Source: Phocaeicola coprocola DSM 17136
GTDB taxonomy: Bacteria; Bacteroidota; Bacteroidia; Bacteroidales; Bacteroidaceae
Reading direction: 5' to 3'
Assembly (NCBI RefSeq): GCF_000154845.1
Contig: NZ_DS981485.1
Coordinates: forward strand, 37,865 to 101,864
DNA length: 64,000 bases
Positions 42,875 through 50,894 of this stretch are shown here, piece by piece; within the stretch, counting starts at the first letter, position 1; the number at the start of each line of letters is the position of its first letter. The position numbers and the translations under genes were made by a program. The notes below the pieces were generated by a model. The model was not told the DNA's origin. It saw nothing but the letters and a program-made list of their open reading frames with translations, and searched no databases.

Positions 42875-43539
42875 GTGTCTGCATTAAATCCCTGATAAAA
42901 AACATGAACATAGTGGTAGGGTGCACTATAGGATGCCCTTACTGCTATGCCCGTAACAACTGCCGCCGTTTCCACATTACCGACGACTTTTCCGTGCCTG
43001 AATACATGGAACGAAAACTGCGCATCATCGATACGTCCCGTCCTCATGTGTGGCTCATGACAGGAATGAGCGATTTCTCCGATTGGAAGCCTGAATGGAA
43101 CGCAGAAATTTTCGAGCGGATCAGCAGCAATCCCCAGCACGCCTATATCTTTCTGACGAAGCGCCCTGACAAAATCAGTTTCTCCTCTGACGACGAGAAC
43201 GTATGGATGGGCGTGACCGTTACGCGCAGTTCCGAGAAAAGGAGGATTGATGATTTGAAAAAGAATATCAAAGCACGACACTACCATGTCACGTTTGAAC
43301 CTCTCTTCGATGATATCGGCGAGATTGATTTCGAGGGAATTGACTGGATTGTCATAGGCACAGAGACCGGAAACCGAAAAGGAAAGTCATATTCGCGCCC
43401 CGAATGGGTGCTTAGCATTGCAGAACAGGCAAAGGCTCATGGCATACCGGTGTTCATGAAAGAGGATTTGCTGCCGATTATGGGCGACGAAAGAATGATT
43501 CAGGAATTGCCGGAACAATTTACCAGACGAATACAATGA
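42871..43539 (+). CDS. radical SAM mobile pair protein A
   Basis: This 222-residue protein has the radical SAM cluster motif CTIGCPYC (CxxxCxxC) in VVGCTIGCPYCYARNNCRRF, followed by MTGMSDFSDWKPEWN, FLTKRPDKISFSSDD and VIGTETGNRKG. This is the pattern of the A member of the radical SAM mobile pair, related to DUF5131. It is coupled to protein B by a 4-nt overlap. Function unknown; the pair moves on mobile elements in gut bacteria. Confidence 0.85.
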   Translation: MSVCIKSLIKNMNIVVGCTIGCPYCYARNNCRRFHITDDFSVPEYMERKLRIIDTSRPHVWLMTGMSDFSDWKPEWNAEIFERISSNPQHAYIFLTKRPDKISFSSDDENVWMGVTVTRSSEKRRIDDLKKNIKARHYHVTFEPLFDDIGEIDFEGIDWIVIGTETGNRKGKSYSRPEWVLSIAEQAKAHGIPVFMKEDLLPIMGDERMIQELPEQFTRRIQ

Positions 43540-44411
43540 ATATGGATACAATAAAGGAAATAGATGTAAAGAGTGTAATGACCAAATCCTCTCTGCCGGT
43601 GGGAGGATATTCGGTCAACCCTTATGTAGGGTGTCCCCACGCCTGCAGGTATTGCTACGCATCGTTCATGAAACGGTTCACCGGGCACACCGAGCCGTGG
43701 GGTACGTTTTTAGATGTAAAAAACTGGAAGCCGATAACGAATCCTCATAAATACGACGGTGAACGTGTTGTAATAGGGTCTGTGACGGACGGTTACAATC
43801 CGTATGAAGAAGAATTCCACCGTACCCGAAGGCTGCTCGAAGAGCTGCGAGGAAGCGATGCCGAGATTATGATATGCACAAAGTCCGATCTTGTCCTTCG
43901 CGATCTCGACCTGTTGAAGAGTTTTCCCAAAGTGACTGTGTCATGGTCTGTCAATACGCTCGACGAGCAGTTCTGCGCAGATATGGACAACGCCGTAAGC
44001 ATTGAACGCCGTCTGAAAGCGATGCGTCAGACATACGAGGCAGGTATCCGCACCGTATGCTTCGTCTCGCCCATATTCCCCAGAATAACAGACGTAAAGG
44101 CAATAATAGAGGAGGTAAAAGATTATGCTGATTTAATCTGGCTTGAAAACCTGAATTTACGCGGGCAGTTCAAAGGCGGGATAATGACGTATATCCGTGA
44201 GAAGTATCCTGACCTCATACCGCTTTACGAGGAAATTTACAATAAAAAAAGGCTTGAATACTGGCAGGCATTGGAGCAGGACATTTCAAATTACGCCAAG
44301 GAGCAGGGCTTCCCGTATCGTATAAACGATCTGCCATACGGACGCTCGGAAAAAGGCAAACCTGTCATCGTAAACTACTTCTACCACGAAAAAATACGAT
44401 TGACAAAATGA
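43536..44411 (+). CDS. radical SAM mobile pair protein B
   Basis: This 291-residue protein has the cluster motif CPHACRYC in NPYVGCPHACRYCYASFMKR, then VVIGSVTDGYNPYEEEFHRT and CTKSDLVLRDLDLLKSFPKV. This pattern is like spore photoproduct lyase-related radical SAM proteins and matches the B member of the mobile pair. The C-terminus (GKPVIVNYFYHEKIRLTK) is complete. The pairing with an MBL hydrolase and an AraC regulator is conserved here as a single cassette. Confidence 0.85.
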   Translation: MNMDTIKEIDVKSVMTKSSLPVGGYSVNPYVGCPHACRYCYASFMKRFTGHTEPWGTFLDVKNWKPITNPHKYDGERVVIGSVTDGYNPYEEEFHRTRRLLEELRGSDAEIMICTKSDLVLRDLDLLKSFPKVTVSWSVNTLDEQFCADMDNAVSIERRLKAMRQTYEAGIRTVCFVSPIFPRITDVKAIIEEVKDYADLIWLENLNLRGQFKGGIMTYIREKYPDLIPLYEEIYNKKRLEYWQALEQDISNYAKEQGFPYRINDLPYGRSEKGKPVIVNYFYHEKIRLTK

Positions 44412-44426
44412 GGCTATGCCGGACTG

Positions 44427-44900
44427 ATGCAGAAAAGTTGTAGCGCGGATAAAAGCACCATGTATGTGGATAATATCCGGCAATCTTCCGAGCGTATGCG
44501 GGAGATGCTCAACACGCTGCTGGATTTCTTCCGTCTGGACAACGGCAAGGAGCAACCCAACCTTTCCCCTTGCAGGATTTCCGCAATCACGCATATTCTT
44601 GAAACGGAGTTCATGCCCATTGCCATGAACAAGGGGCTGACTTTGATAGTGGAGAGCCACACCGATGCGGTGGTTTTGACCGACAAGGAACGTATCCTGC
44701 AAATCGGCAACAACTTGTTGTCAAACGCCATCAAGTTCACGGATAACGGTAGTGTATCATTGGCAGCGGATTATGATAACGGTTTGCTGAAACTTATCGT
44801 TGAAGATACCGGTACGGGCATGACCGAAGATGAGCAACAACGAGTATTCGGTGCATTTGAACGTCTTTCAAATGCCGCCGCAAAAGACGGCTTCGGATTA
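44427..44900 (+). pseudogene. RteA-like sensor histidine kinase fragment
   Basis: The frame keeps the end of the dimerisation helix (QSSERMREMLNTLLDFFRLD) and most of the ATPase domain (N box GNNLLSNAIKFTDN, G1 box VEDTGTGMT, and the start of the G2 box KDGFGLG). The sensor and H-box parts are missing, and homology stops at about 44899, where the following codons come from an unrelated gene on the other strand. RteA controls excision of CTnDOT-type elements, so this is a relic of such an element. Confidence 0.75.
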
Positions 44901-45050
44901 GGCTTCCTGCAACCAGCCGTTATCCAACAGCCGGGTTAAATGCGTCCTCCCTATCTCGGCCGTCCCTTGCAGGACGACACAGCGGTCTTTCTCCTGGAGC
45001 TTTCTTAATTCCTCCAGTGAAGCCGCCATTTTCTCCGCCATTGTTGCCAT
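44898..45050 (-). CDS. small helical protein with HTH-like tail, possibly truncated
   Basis: This 50-codon frame (MATMAEKMAASLEELRKLQE, ending HLTRLLDNGWLQEA) has a helix-turn-helix-like end (IGRTHLTRLLDNGW). Its last codons lie exactly at the border of the RteA fragment, so the original gene may have been longer. It is preceded by three 20-bp direct repeats at 45081-45148. No family recognised. Confidence 0.4.
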   Translation of the reverse strand: MATMAEKMAASLEELRKLQEKDRCVVLQGTAEIGRTHLTRLLDNGWLQEA

Positions 45051-45080
45051 AACCGTTTTTATTTAGATTCTGATTATTTT

Positions 45081-45148
45081 CGTGCAAATACTCGTTTTTA
45101 GACACGTGTAAATACTCGTTTTTAATTATGTGCATTTACTCGTATTTG
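45081..45148 (-). repeat. three 20-bp direct repeats at 24-bp spacing
   Basis: CGTGCAAATACTCGTTTTTA (45081), CGTGTAAATACTCGTTTTTA (45105) and TGTGCATTTACTCGTATTTG (45129) share ACTCGT and surrounding bases at a regular 24-bp period. They sit between the small gene ending at 45050 and the resolvase stop at 45178. They could be an operator, accessory resolvase sites or a second iteron set. Confidence 0.65.
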
Positions 45149-45177
45149 TTGCAAAAATACAATATTTGTTCCGATAA

Positions 45178-45816
45178 TCAGCTACTAATGAAGTCTTTTT
45201 TTACTTGTTGTATCGTCGAAACGGCCTTTCCCGTGAGCTTCGCCACGTTCCGGATCGAGTAGCCTTTCTTTAACAAGGCGATCGCCTCCCGGTATTCCTC
45301 TTTCCTCTGTTCGGCCGTTTTCCGGCTTCCCGGCTTCCGTCCCAGCCTGCCCCCTTTCTGGATGTACAACTCCCGTCCGCTATTAAGGCGGTCGATGATC
45401 CCCTGGCGTTCGATCGCGGCCAGTTCCCCCAACAGGGTAGTGATCAGAGAGGACAAGGGGTTTACCGTCTTGTCCGGCCGTAACGTTTCCAGGTTCAGGT
45501 TTTGAATATACACGCATATTTTATGCGTGTGCAGCGTATCGAGTGACTTTAGGATCTCCAGGGTTGAACGCCCCAGGCGTGAGATCTCGGTCAGCAACAA
45601 CATATCCACCCGGTTCTGCGGATCTGTGCAGTATTCCAGGCAACGGCTTAAAACCGGGCGTTCGATATTGGCCTTTCGTCCGCTTATCTTTTCCTCAAAG
45701 ACCGCCGTCACCTCGTACCCCCGTCCGGCTGCGAACCTCTCCAGATCGACAACCTGCCGTTCGGTCGATTGCCTGGCCGACTGCGAGCTTACACGTGAAT
45801 AAATAACCACATTCAT
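45178..45816 (-). CDS. serine recombinase (resolvase)
   Basis: This 212-residue protein has the catalytic N-terminus VVIYSRVSSQSARQSTERQV (serine within SRVSS), the motif MLLLTEISRLGRSTLEILKS and the E helix LLGELAAIERQGIIDRLNSG. A basic hinge (GRLGRKPGSRKTAEQRKEEY) and a C-terminal helix-turn-helix (YSIRNVAKLTGKAVSTIQQV) follow. It probably resolves plasmid multimers. Its GC content is higher than the neighbouring accessory genes, as is that of parA. Confidence 0.88.
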   Translation of the reverse strand: MNVVIYSRVSSQSARQSTERQVVDLERFAAGRGYEVTAVFEEKISGRKANIERPVLSRCLEYCTDPQNRVDMLLLTEISRLGRSTLEILKSLDTLHTHKICVYIQNLNLETLRPDKTVNPLSSLITTLLGELAAIERQGIIDRLNSGRELYIQKGGRLGRKPGSRKTAEQRKEEYREAIALLKKGYSIRNVAKLTGKAVSTIQQVKKDFISS

Positions 45817-45933
45817 CCCTTTTGCTTTTGTTCTTCCTTATCTATTGTTTTAATCACCTTATCCACCTCTTTCAAGGAGGCATTATTTCCGGATCTATCC
45901 AAAAAAGAAATTCGCTAATTAACCTATAATTAC

Positions 45934-46026
45934 TATCTTTGCATTGTAATGCTTGGTAAAGCCTCTGTTATCAAAACACGTAACCAAGTCAAGGATATAC
46001 CCGTTCATCAAGAACGGGTTTTTCTT
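45934..46026 (+). ncRNA. candidate small RNA with own promoter and terminator
   Basis: TATCTTTG (45934-45941) fits the -7 consensus. About 60 nt later a perfect hairpin, ACCCGTTC (45999-46006) facing GAACGGGT (46012-46019), is followed by TTTTCTTTT. No start codon with a sizeable frame lies between them. The transcript would be about 75-80 nt and runs toward the 3' end of the RhuM gene on the opposite strand. Prediction only. Confidence 0.5.
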
Positions 46027-46057
46027 TTGCGACAGCCCATTCATAAGACAAAGGATA

Positions 46058-46894
46058 TTATAACAGGTCAGTAATCACAGCCGCCGGAATATCCAGCTTT
46101 GAGAAAGCGAACATCTTTTTCCCCAGATCCTTTAACGAGGCTCCGATATGGTACACGTCCGTTTCATCAACGATCAGGAAACGGTCGTGACTGTCCCGGT
46201 ACGTCCTGATGTCGATAGGTGGGTACTGGCTGTTATGCCTGTCAAGATCAAGTTGGAGTTGCTGCGTGATACGCTGGGTGTAAATGGTGGCCGAGACACC
46301 GACGCTGCGTTTACTCAACATGAGCAAGACCGTTTCGTCCACATAGTTGTCGATAAGCACGATCGAACGCCTGGCCGACTTTACCAGATCGGTAGCGAAC
46401 TTGTACGCATCGAAAATCTGGCCGTTATAAAAAATGCCTTCGACCGGGGGCAAGGCAGTACGCACAAAAAAATCTATCTTCTCGGTATGTTGAGCGACAG
46501 TCCTTTCAAGTTCTGACAAACGTTTATTAATGGAATACCCTTTTAAAAGATAGTCCTTTAAAACCTTATTCGCCCATTGCCTAAATAAAATACCTCTTTT
46601 ACTATTGACACGAAACCCAATGGATATGATCGCATCCAAATTGTAATAAGTCAGATTGCGCATCACTTGCCGTTTGCCTTCCTGTCGAACTGTTCGGAAA
46701 TCCCGAACAGTTGAACTTTCCTCTAATTCTTTCTGATCATATATGTTTTTTATATGCTCGCTTATATTTGCTTTGCTGGATTGAAAAAGATCCACAATTT
46801 GCGCCTGTGTCAGCCAAACGGTTTCATCTTCCAGCCTCACTTCCAACTTGACCGCTTCATCCGGCTGGTATAATATGATTTCTCCCTGTTCCAT
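46058..46894 (-). CDS. RhuM-family protein, intact
   Basis: This 278-residue protein has the N-terminal helix-turn-helix-like region (VWLTQAQIVDLFQSSKANIS), the RhuM core (LTYYNLDAIISIGFRVNSKR, LFRQWANKVLKDYLLKGYSI) and a phospholipase D-like C-terminus (SHDRFLIVDETDVYHIGASL, DLGKKMFAF). It is a paralogue of the frameshifted copy at 31058. RhuM proteins are found on pathogenicity islands and mobile elements; their function is unknown. It follows a 109-residue gene by 3 nt. Confidence 0.82.
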   Translation of the reverse strand: MEQGEIILYQPDEAVKLEVRLEDETVWLTQAQIVDLFQSSKANISEHIKNIYDQKELEESSTVRDFRTVRQEGKRQVMRNLTYYNLDAIISIGFRVNSKRGILFRQWANKVLKDYLLKGYSINKRLSELERTVAQHTEKIDFFVRTALPPVEGIFYNGQIFDAYKFATDLVKSARRSIVLIDNYVDETVLLMLSKRSVGVSATIYTQRITQQLQLDLDRHNSQYPPIDIRTYRDSHDRFLIVDETDVYHIGASLKDLGKKMFAFSKLDIPAAVITDLL

Positions 46895-46897
46895 TAC

Positions 46898-47227
46898 TTA
46901 TTTACCTTTTCTTAATTCATCAAGCCTCTGCATCGCACCGCTGAACTTCTCACTAAACATCATATCATCGGGCAAAACAAACCAGGTGGGAATACCTCTC
47001 GACTGTGGATTACCTATACATTCATCTTGCCCGTTCTGTTTGCGGTAATCGTCCCATTCACTATAAGCGATGTTCCAACGAATACCTAATTTATAGGTAT
47101 TTTCCCATTTAATAATAGCCAGTGAATAGGCCGGATCATCTTTGCCGTCATAAATCACTTCTACAACTTCAACCATCCCTTTAGGGGAATTTATAAACTT
47201 CGGATTTTTATACGAATAAGTGCTCAT
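46898..47227 (-). CDS. hypothetical protein upstream of RhuM
   Basis: This 109-residue protein (KGMVEVVEVIYDGKDDPAYS, LAIIKWENTYKLGIRWNIAY) starts an operon with the RhuM gene. A good -7 box, TATCTTTG on the - strand (CAAAGATA at 47254-47261), lies 26 nt upstream. No family recognised. It may be a partner of the RhuM protein. Confidence 0.6.
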   Translation of the reverse strand: MSTYSYKNPKFINSPKGMVEVVEVIYDGKDDPAYSLAIIKWENTYKLGIRWNIAYSEWDDYRKQNGQDECIGNPQSRGIPTWFVLPDDMMFSEKFSGAMQRLDELRKGK

Positions 47228-47261
47228 GTCTTTTATTTTTTATTTATAGCACACAAAGATA

Positions 47262-47513
47262 CTCAAAAACAAATATATACATATATACATACGTATGATT
47301 AACGTATAAAAACATTTATGGTTATTCTAATCTTTGATTAATTCCGGTACAGAAACAAAACGTACCGAAAGGTGGAAACCGGATTTATTTCGGTACGCTT
47401 CCCCGATCGGCACAAAAAACACGCAAAAAACGAAAAATACTACTTTTAGTATTTTAGTATATTAGTTTTTGACTATATTTGCGGACATGACAACCATTTA
47501 AAAAACTGAATTT
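47262..47513 (+). promoter_or_regulatory. parA promoter and AT-rich partition region
   Basis: TATATTTG (47474-47481) is the -7 box 33 nt before the parA ATG. Upstream lies a very AT-rich stretch with short repeats (TAGTATTTTAGTATATTAG at 47450-47468 and ACATATATACATACGTATG near 47280) that are candidate centromere or repressor sites. No gene is seen here. Confidence 0.55.
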
Positions 47514-48272
47514 ATGAGCAAAGCAAAAGTAATCTCCGTATTGAATCACAAAGGGGGAGTAGGAAAGACTACAACCACGATCAACCTGGGCGGCGCGTTA
47601 CGTCAAAAAGGGTACAAGGTTCTTTTGATCGACCTTGACGGACAAGCCAACCTGACTGAATCGCTGGGCTTCTCTGCGGAGCTTCCCCAAACGATCTACG
47701 GCGCGATGAAAGGCGAATACGACCTGCCGATCTACGAGCATAAGGACGGCCTTAGCGTCGTTCCCTCCTGCCTGGATCTCTCGGCCGTTGAAACGGAGTT
47801 AATCAACGAGGCCGGGCGGGAACTTATCTTAGCCCACCTTATCAAGGGCCAAAAGGAGAAATTCGATTATATCCTGATCGACTGTCCCCCCTCGCTGTCG
47901 CTGCTCACGCTTAACGCACTGACGGCCTCGGATCGGCTGATTATCCCGGTTCAGGCTCAATTCCTGGCAATGCGTGGAATGGCCAAACTTATGCAGGTCG
48001 TCCACAAGGTGCAGCAACGTTTGAACTCGGATCTTTCGATAGCCGGGGTTCTGATAACCCAGTACGACGGAAGAAAGAACCTGAACAAGAGCGTTTCGGA
48101 ACTGGTACAGGAAACATTCCAGGGCAAAGTGTTCAGCACCCATATACGCAACTCCATTGCGCTGGCCGAAGCCCCGACACAAGGGCAGGATATTTTTCAC
48201 TATGCCCCCAAATCTGCCGGGGCAGAGGACTACGAAAAGGTATGTAACGAACTGCTAACAGAAATAAAGTAA
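47514..48272 (+). CDS. parA: ParA partition ATPase
   Basis: This 252-residue protein has the deviant Walker A motif HKGGVGKTTTTINLGGAL, the motif LLIDLDGQANLTESLGF, and DYILIDCPPSLSLLTLNALT. It lacks the N-terminal helix-turn-helix of type Ia ParA, so it is type Ib-like and should rely on its small partner for DNA binding. It partitions the plasmid to daughter cells. The stop is 4 nt before the partner gene. Confidence 0.92.
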   Translation: MSKAKVISVLNHKGGVGKTTTTINLGGALRQKGYKVLLIDLDGQANLTESLGFSAELPQTIYGAMKGEYDLPIYEHKDGLSVVPSCLDLSAVETELINEAGRELILAHLIKGQKEKFDYILIDCPPSLSLLTLNALTASDRLIIPVQAQFLAMRGMAKLMQVVHKVQQRLNSDLSIAGVLITQYDGRKNLNKSVSELVQETFQGKVFSTHIRNSIALAEAPTQGQDIFHYAPKSAGAEDYEKVCNELLTEIK

Positions 48273-48276
48273 CCAT

Positions 48277-48534
48277 ATGGCAAAGAAGAACGATTTAAAA
48301 AACAGTATGTCGGCCGGGCTGACCGGGGGATTAGACAGCCTGATCCAATCCACGGCCGGGCAAAAAGAGGCTCAAAAGCCGAAGAAAGCGAAAACCGTGC
48401 ATTGTAATTTTGTCATGGACGAAACCTATCACCAGAACTTAAAGCTGATCGCGATCCGCAAAGGCGATTCGCTAAAATCGGTATTGCAAGAGGCTATATC
48501 TGACTACTTGGATAAAAACAGTTCCCTGCTATAA
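48277..48534 (+). CDS. small ribbon-helix-helix-like ParA partner
   Basis: This 85-residue basic protein has a disordered N-terminus rich in G, Q and K and a C-terminal segment like a ribbon-helix-helix (KTVHCNFVMDETYHQNLKLI, AIRKGDSLKSVLQEAISDYL). Its position after parA and its size fit a ParB-type centromere-binding protein of type Ib systems. Confidence 0.78.
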   Translation: MAKKNDLKNSMSAGLTGGLDSLIQSTAGQKEAQKPKKAKTVHCNFVMDETYHQNLKLIAIRKGDSLKSVLQEAISDYLDKNSSLL

Positions 48535-48653
48535 CAGCGTATCGGGAATATACAGGGCAAACACTCCACAAAAGAAATTCTCCAGGAAAAAGGTACGCAA
48601 AAAGCACCCCTACACATCAAAAAGTATATTGAAAATGCGATTCCCTATAAAGA

Positions 48654-48700
48654 ACCCGTTGGCAGGATTAATCTTGCGTATGTTTAACCTGCCAACGGGT
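48654..48700. terminator. 13-bp stem-loop between par and fimbrial genes
   Basis: ACCCGTTGGCAGG (48654-48666) faces CCTGCCAACGGGT (48688-48700). It separates the convergent ends of the parA operon and the fimbrillin operon and probably terminates both, although no long U-tract is present. Confidence 0.55.
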
Positions 48701-48722
48701 ACGATATTAATAAACGTTTGGA

Positions 48723-49865
48723 TTAAGGTTGGGGTTGGACGTTTACGTCTTTATCTGCATCAACCCAGCCTGTTGTCTCTGCATCAAACTGGATCGGATT
48801 CAACACAGCCACTCCCTGATCAGTATAACCACCACCGAAAATCAACGTGTAGATATGACGCTTGCCCGCTACCCATGTATCTCCGAACGGAACATAAATT
48901 GTTCCGTAACTATCTGCTGAACCCAACAGATAACCTCCGGACTGCTGGATTTTGCAGGTGATCGACAGGTAACATTGATGCGCACCGTCGGCTTTTATCT
49001 TGGTATTGGTGGCTTCTTCGGAAACTTTCCATGCTGTCAGCTTCTGTGGTATATTCAGCATAGGAGTTTTTTCGGAAATATCGGTAGCTGTGGTATTACT
49101 ATTGACCTCAATGGATTTGCCTTGCACTACGGTAATAAAACCTCCTCCTGTAGAGCTTTCAGGCCAATCACCCACAGCCCAACTTCCCGTTCCATCGGCT
49201 GTCGCAGGCAATGTGTAGACGCCGCCCATTTTTACATTAAAAATCTTGATGTCCTTTATATTCACCTGCATGTTATCGTATTCGGTCTTTGCTTTGAATA
49301 CGACCTGTGACAGAATATGCTTGAAGTTAAATTTCACTACTCCGTTGTTCTTGTCTTTTGTCTGGCCTTTGGCTATGGCATACATCACGTCGTAGTTTTC
49401 ATGAGCATTGATACCAGATCCATACTCATCGGAGCAGGAATAAGTTATCTTTTGAGTATCCTTGGTGGCTTCCCACATATAACTCCACTGCATGGCTTCA
49501 TCAACCGTTCCGGGATTGAACGCGTAAAAGTCCAAAGGCTCGGTAGGCCAATAACGAAGATCGCCCGCATTTTTATAATCCCACTTATTATCTTTGTACA
49601 CGATATTCACTCCGTCATGTCCAAATTCCGTGTCGACCTTTCCCATGAAGGCAGTACCATCCGCCGTAAAAGCGAACACGTCGAAATCGGTGTTCTTCAA
49701 GTTGGTGTTGGTAGTAGGGGTAGCCCTCGTTTCCGCCGCATTACTTAACACGTTAAAACCAATCGCATTTCGTGAGGAGGTTTCCACATTCGCAATCTCC
49801 TCGTCTGAGCAACCCATGAGTAGTGCTCCAAAGATTGCCCAAAGCATTACTGTACTTTTTTTCAT
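48723..49865 (-). CDS. fimbrillin-family lipoprotein
   Basis: I start at MKKSTVMLWAIFGALLMGCS, giving 380 residues with a lipobox (LLMG-C, Cys19). The mature protein has the fimbrillin pattern: NLKNTDFDVFAFTADGTAF, LRYWPTEPLDFYAFNPG, VVKFNFKHILSQVVFKAKT, and a final block with GKRHIYTLIFGGGY. Fimbrillins are exported as lipoproteins and polymerise into type V pili after removal of an N-terminal strand. It is the third gene of the operon, downstream of DUF5119. Confidence 0.85.
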   Translation of the reverse strand: MKKSTVMLWAIFGALLMGCSDEEIANVETSSRNAIGFNVLSNAAETRATPTTNTNLKNTDFDVFAFTADGTAFMGKVDTEFGHDGVNIVYKDNKWDYKNAGDLRYWPTEPLDFYAFNPGTVDEAMQWSYMWEATKDTQKITYSCSDEYGSGINAHENYDVMYAIAKGQTKDKNNGVVKFNFKHILSQVVFKAKTEYDNMQVNIKDIKIFNVKMGGVYTLPATADGTGSWAVGDWPESSTGGGFITVVQGKSIEVNSNTTATDISEKTPMLNIPQKLTAWKVSEEATNTKIKADGAHQCYLSITCKIQQSGGYLLGSADSYGTIYVPFGDTWVAGKRHIYTLIFGGGYTDQGVAVLNPIQFDAETTGWVDADKDVNVQPQP

Positions 49866-49973
49866 AAATAAAAATAAATTAAATTGATACATATAATTAA
49901 TAAACTCGATTACTTAATAGTTGACATAGCGTTTACCCGGCATCCAATCCGCACTGAAAACTCAAATATCCGT

Positions 49974-50894
49974 TTATAACACTATATCCACATTCACATC
50001 ATCCCAATCATCAACGTCCACATCAAATCCCGCACCGTCACTTCCCGGCTCGAATGGTACCTCATAATCAAAATTCAACACCAGATGCACATCACCGACA
50101 TGCCCCGCTACCGGGACATCATGCACTTGGTCGCTCACGTCCTGTTCCAATACAGACATGCTGCCGGAACGGTTCTTGAGATACAGCCGGAAAACATTGG
50201 GCTCTCCTTCAAGTGCGGAATGTCCAAACGTATAGAATCCGCCTATAATCTGATTCCGTGAAACCATTCCATCAAAGAGCAGGCTCTCCGAAAGACCGGC
50301 GGGCAAACTGTCGCCGGACATGTTAAGCGAGCCGGACATGCCGGAAAGAGCGGCCCGCAAATCCGCCACCCTATCCAGTCCCCGAAGACCGTTCACCTCA
50401 TACGTGTAGTGACATACCATGTTTACGGGAGTTAGCCGTACTATCTCCGCGCTTCCTCCCGGAATGTCCTTGAGGATAACTCCGTCTATATGGTCGCCAC
50501 ACAGCCAGGGTGGGGTGACAGCCATTGTCCGGTTATCCGGTGACCGAACATCACGCGTATCGGCAGTAAAAAGCGTGTAACTGCCGTTTCCTTTCCAAAC
50601 CATCCCGTCGGTATCGTAGTTGAAGCAAATTACCCGGTAATCATTCTCGGGGAGCTCCACTTCCCCCCCCTCTCCTCCGGGGAAATCAAATATCCACGTG
50701 TTGCTTTCATCATCGGTCGGATAAAATACGACCCTCATGCCTTCAGGCTTGTCATGATTGGAAATCTTGGTCCAGTCGAATATTACCCGCACCGTGGCAA
50801 AGTGCGGATGATCGTAACATAAATCCTTATGCTCACAAGCCGTCAGTCCTATCCATAAAAATATGAACACCAGACTAAAGCGTATCCGTATCAC
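49974..50894 (-). CDS. DUF5119 fimbrial accessory lipoprotein
   Basis: This 306-residue protein has a lipobox (LTA-C, Cys20) and the DUF5119 pattern (DLCYDHPHFATVRVIFDWTK, then PEGMRVVFYPTDDES and WIFDFPGGEGGEVELPENDY). Its C-terminus is acidic, rich in D and V. Members of this family lie with fimbrillins and are thought to be minor or anchoring pilus subunits. It overlaps the DUF3575 gene by 4 nt. Confidence 0.82.
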   Translation of the reverse strand: MIRIRFSLVFIFLWIGLTACEHKDLCYDHPHFATVRVIFDWTKISNHDKPEGMRVVFYPTDDESNTWIFDFPGGEGGEVELPENDYRVICFNYDTDGMVWKGNGSYTLFTADTRDVRSPDNRTMAVTPPWLCGDHIDGVILKDIPGGSAEIVRLTPVNMVCHYTYEVNGLRGLDRVADLRAALSGMSGSLNMSGDSLPAGLSESLLFDGMVSRNQIIGGFYTFGHSALEGEPNVFRLYLKNRSGSMSVLEQDVSDQVHDVPVAGHVGDVHLVLNFDYEVPFEPGSDGAGFDVDVDDWDDVNVDIVL

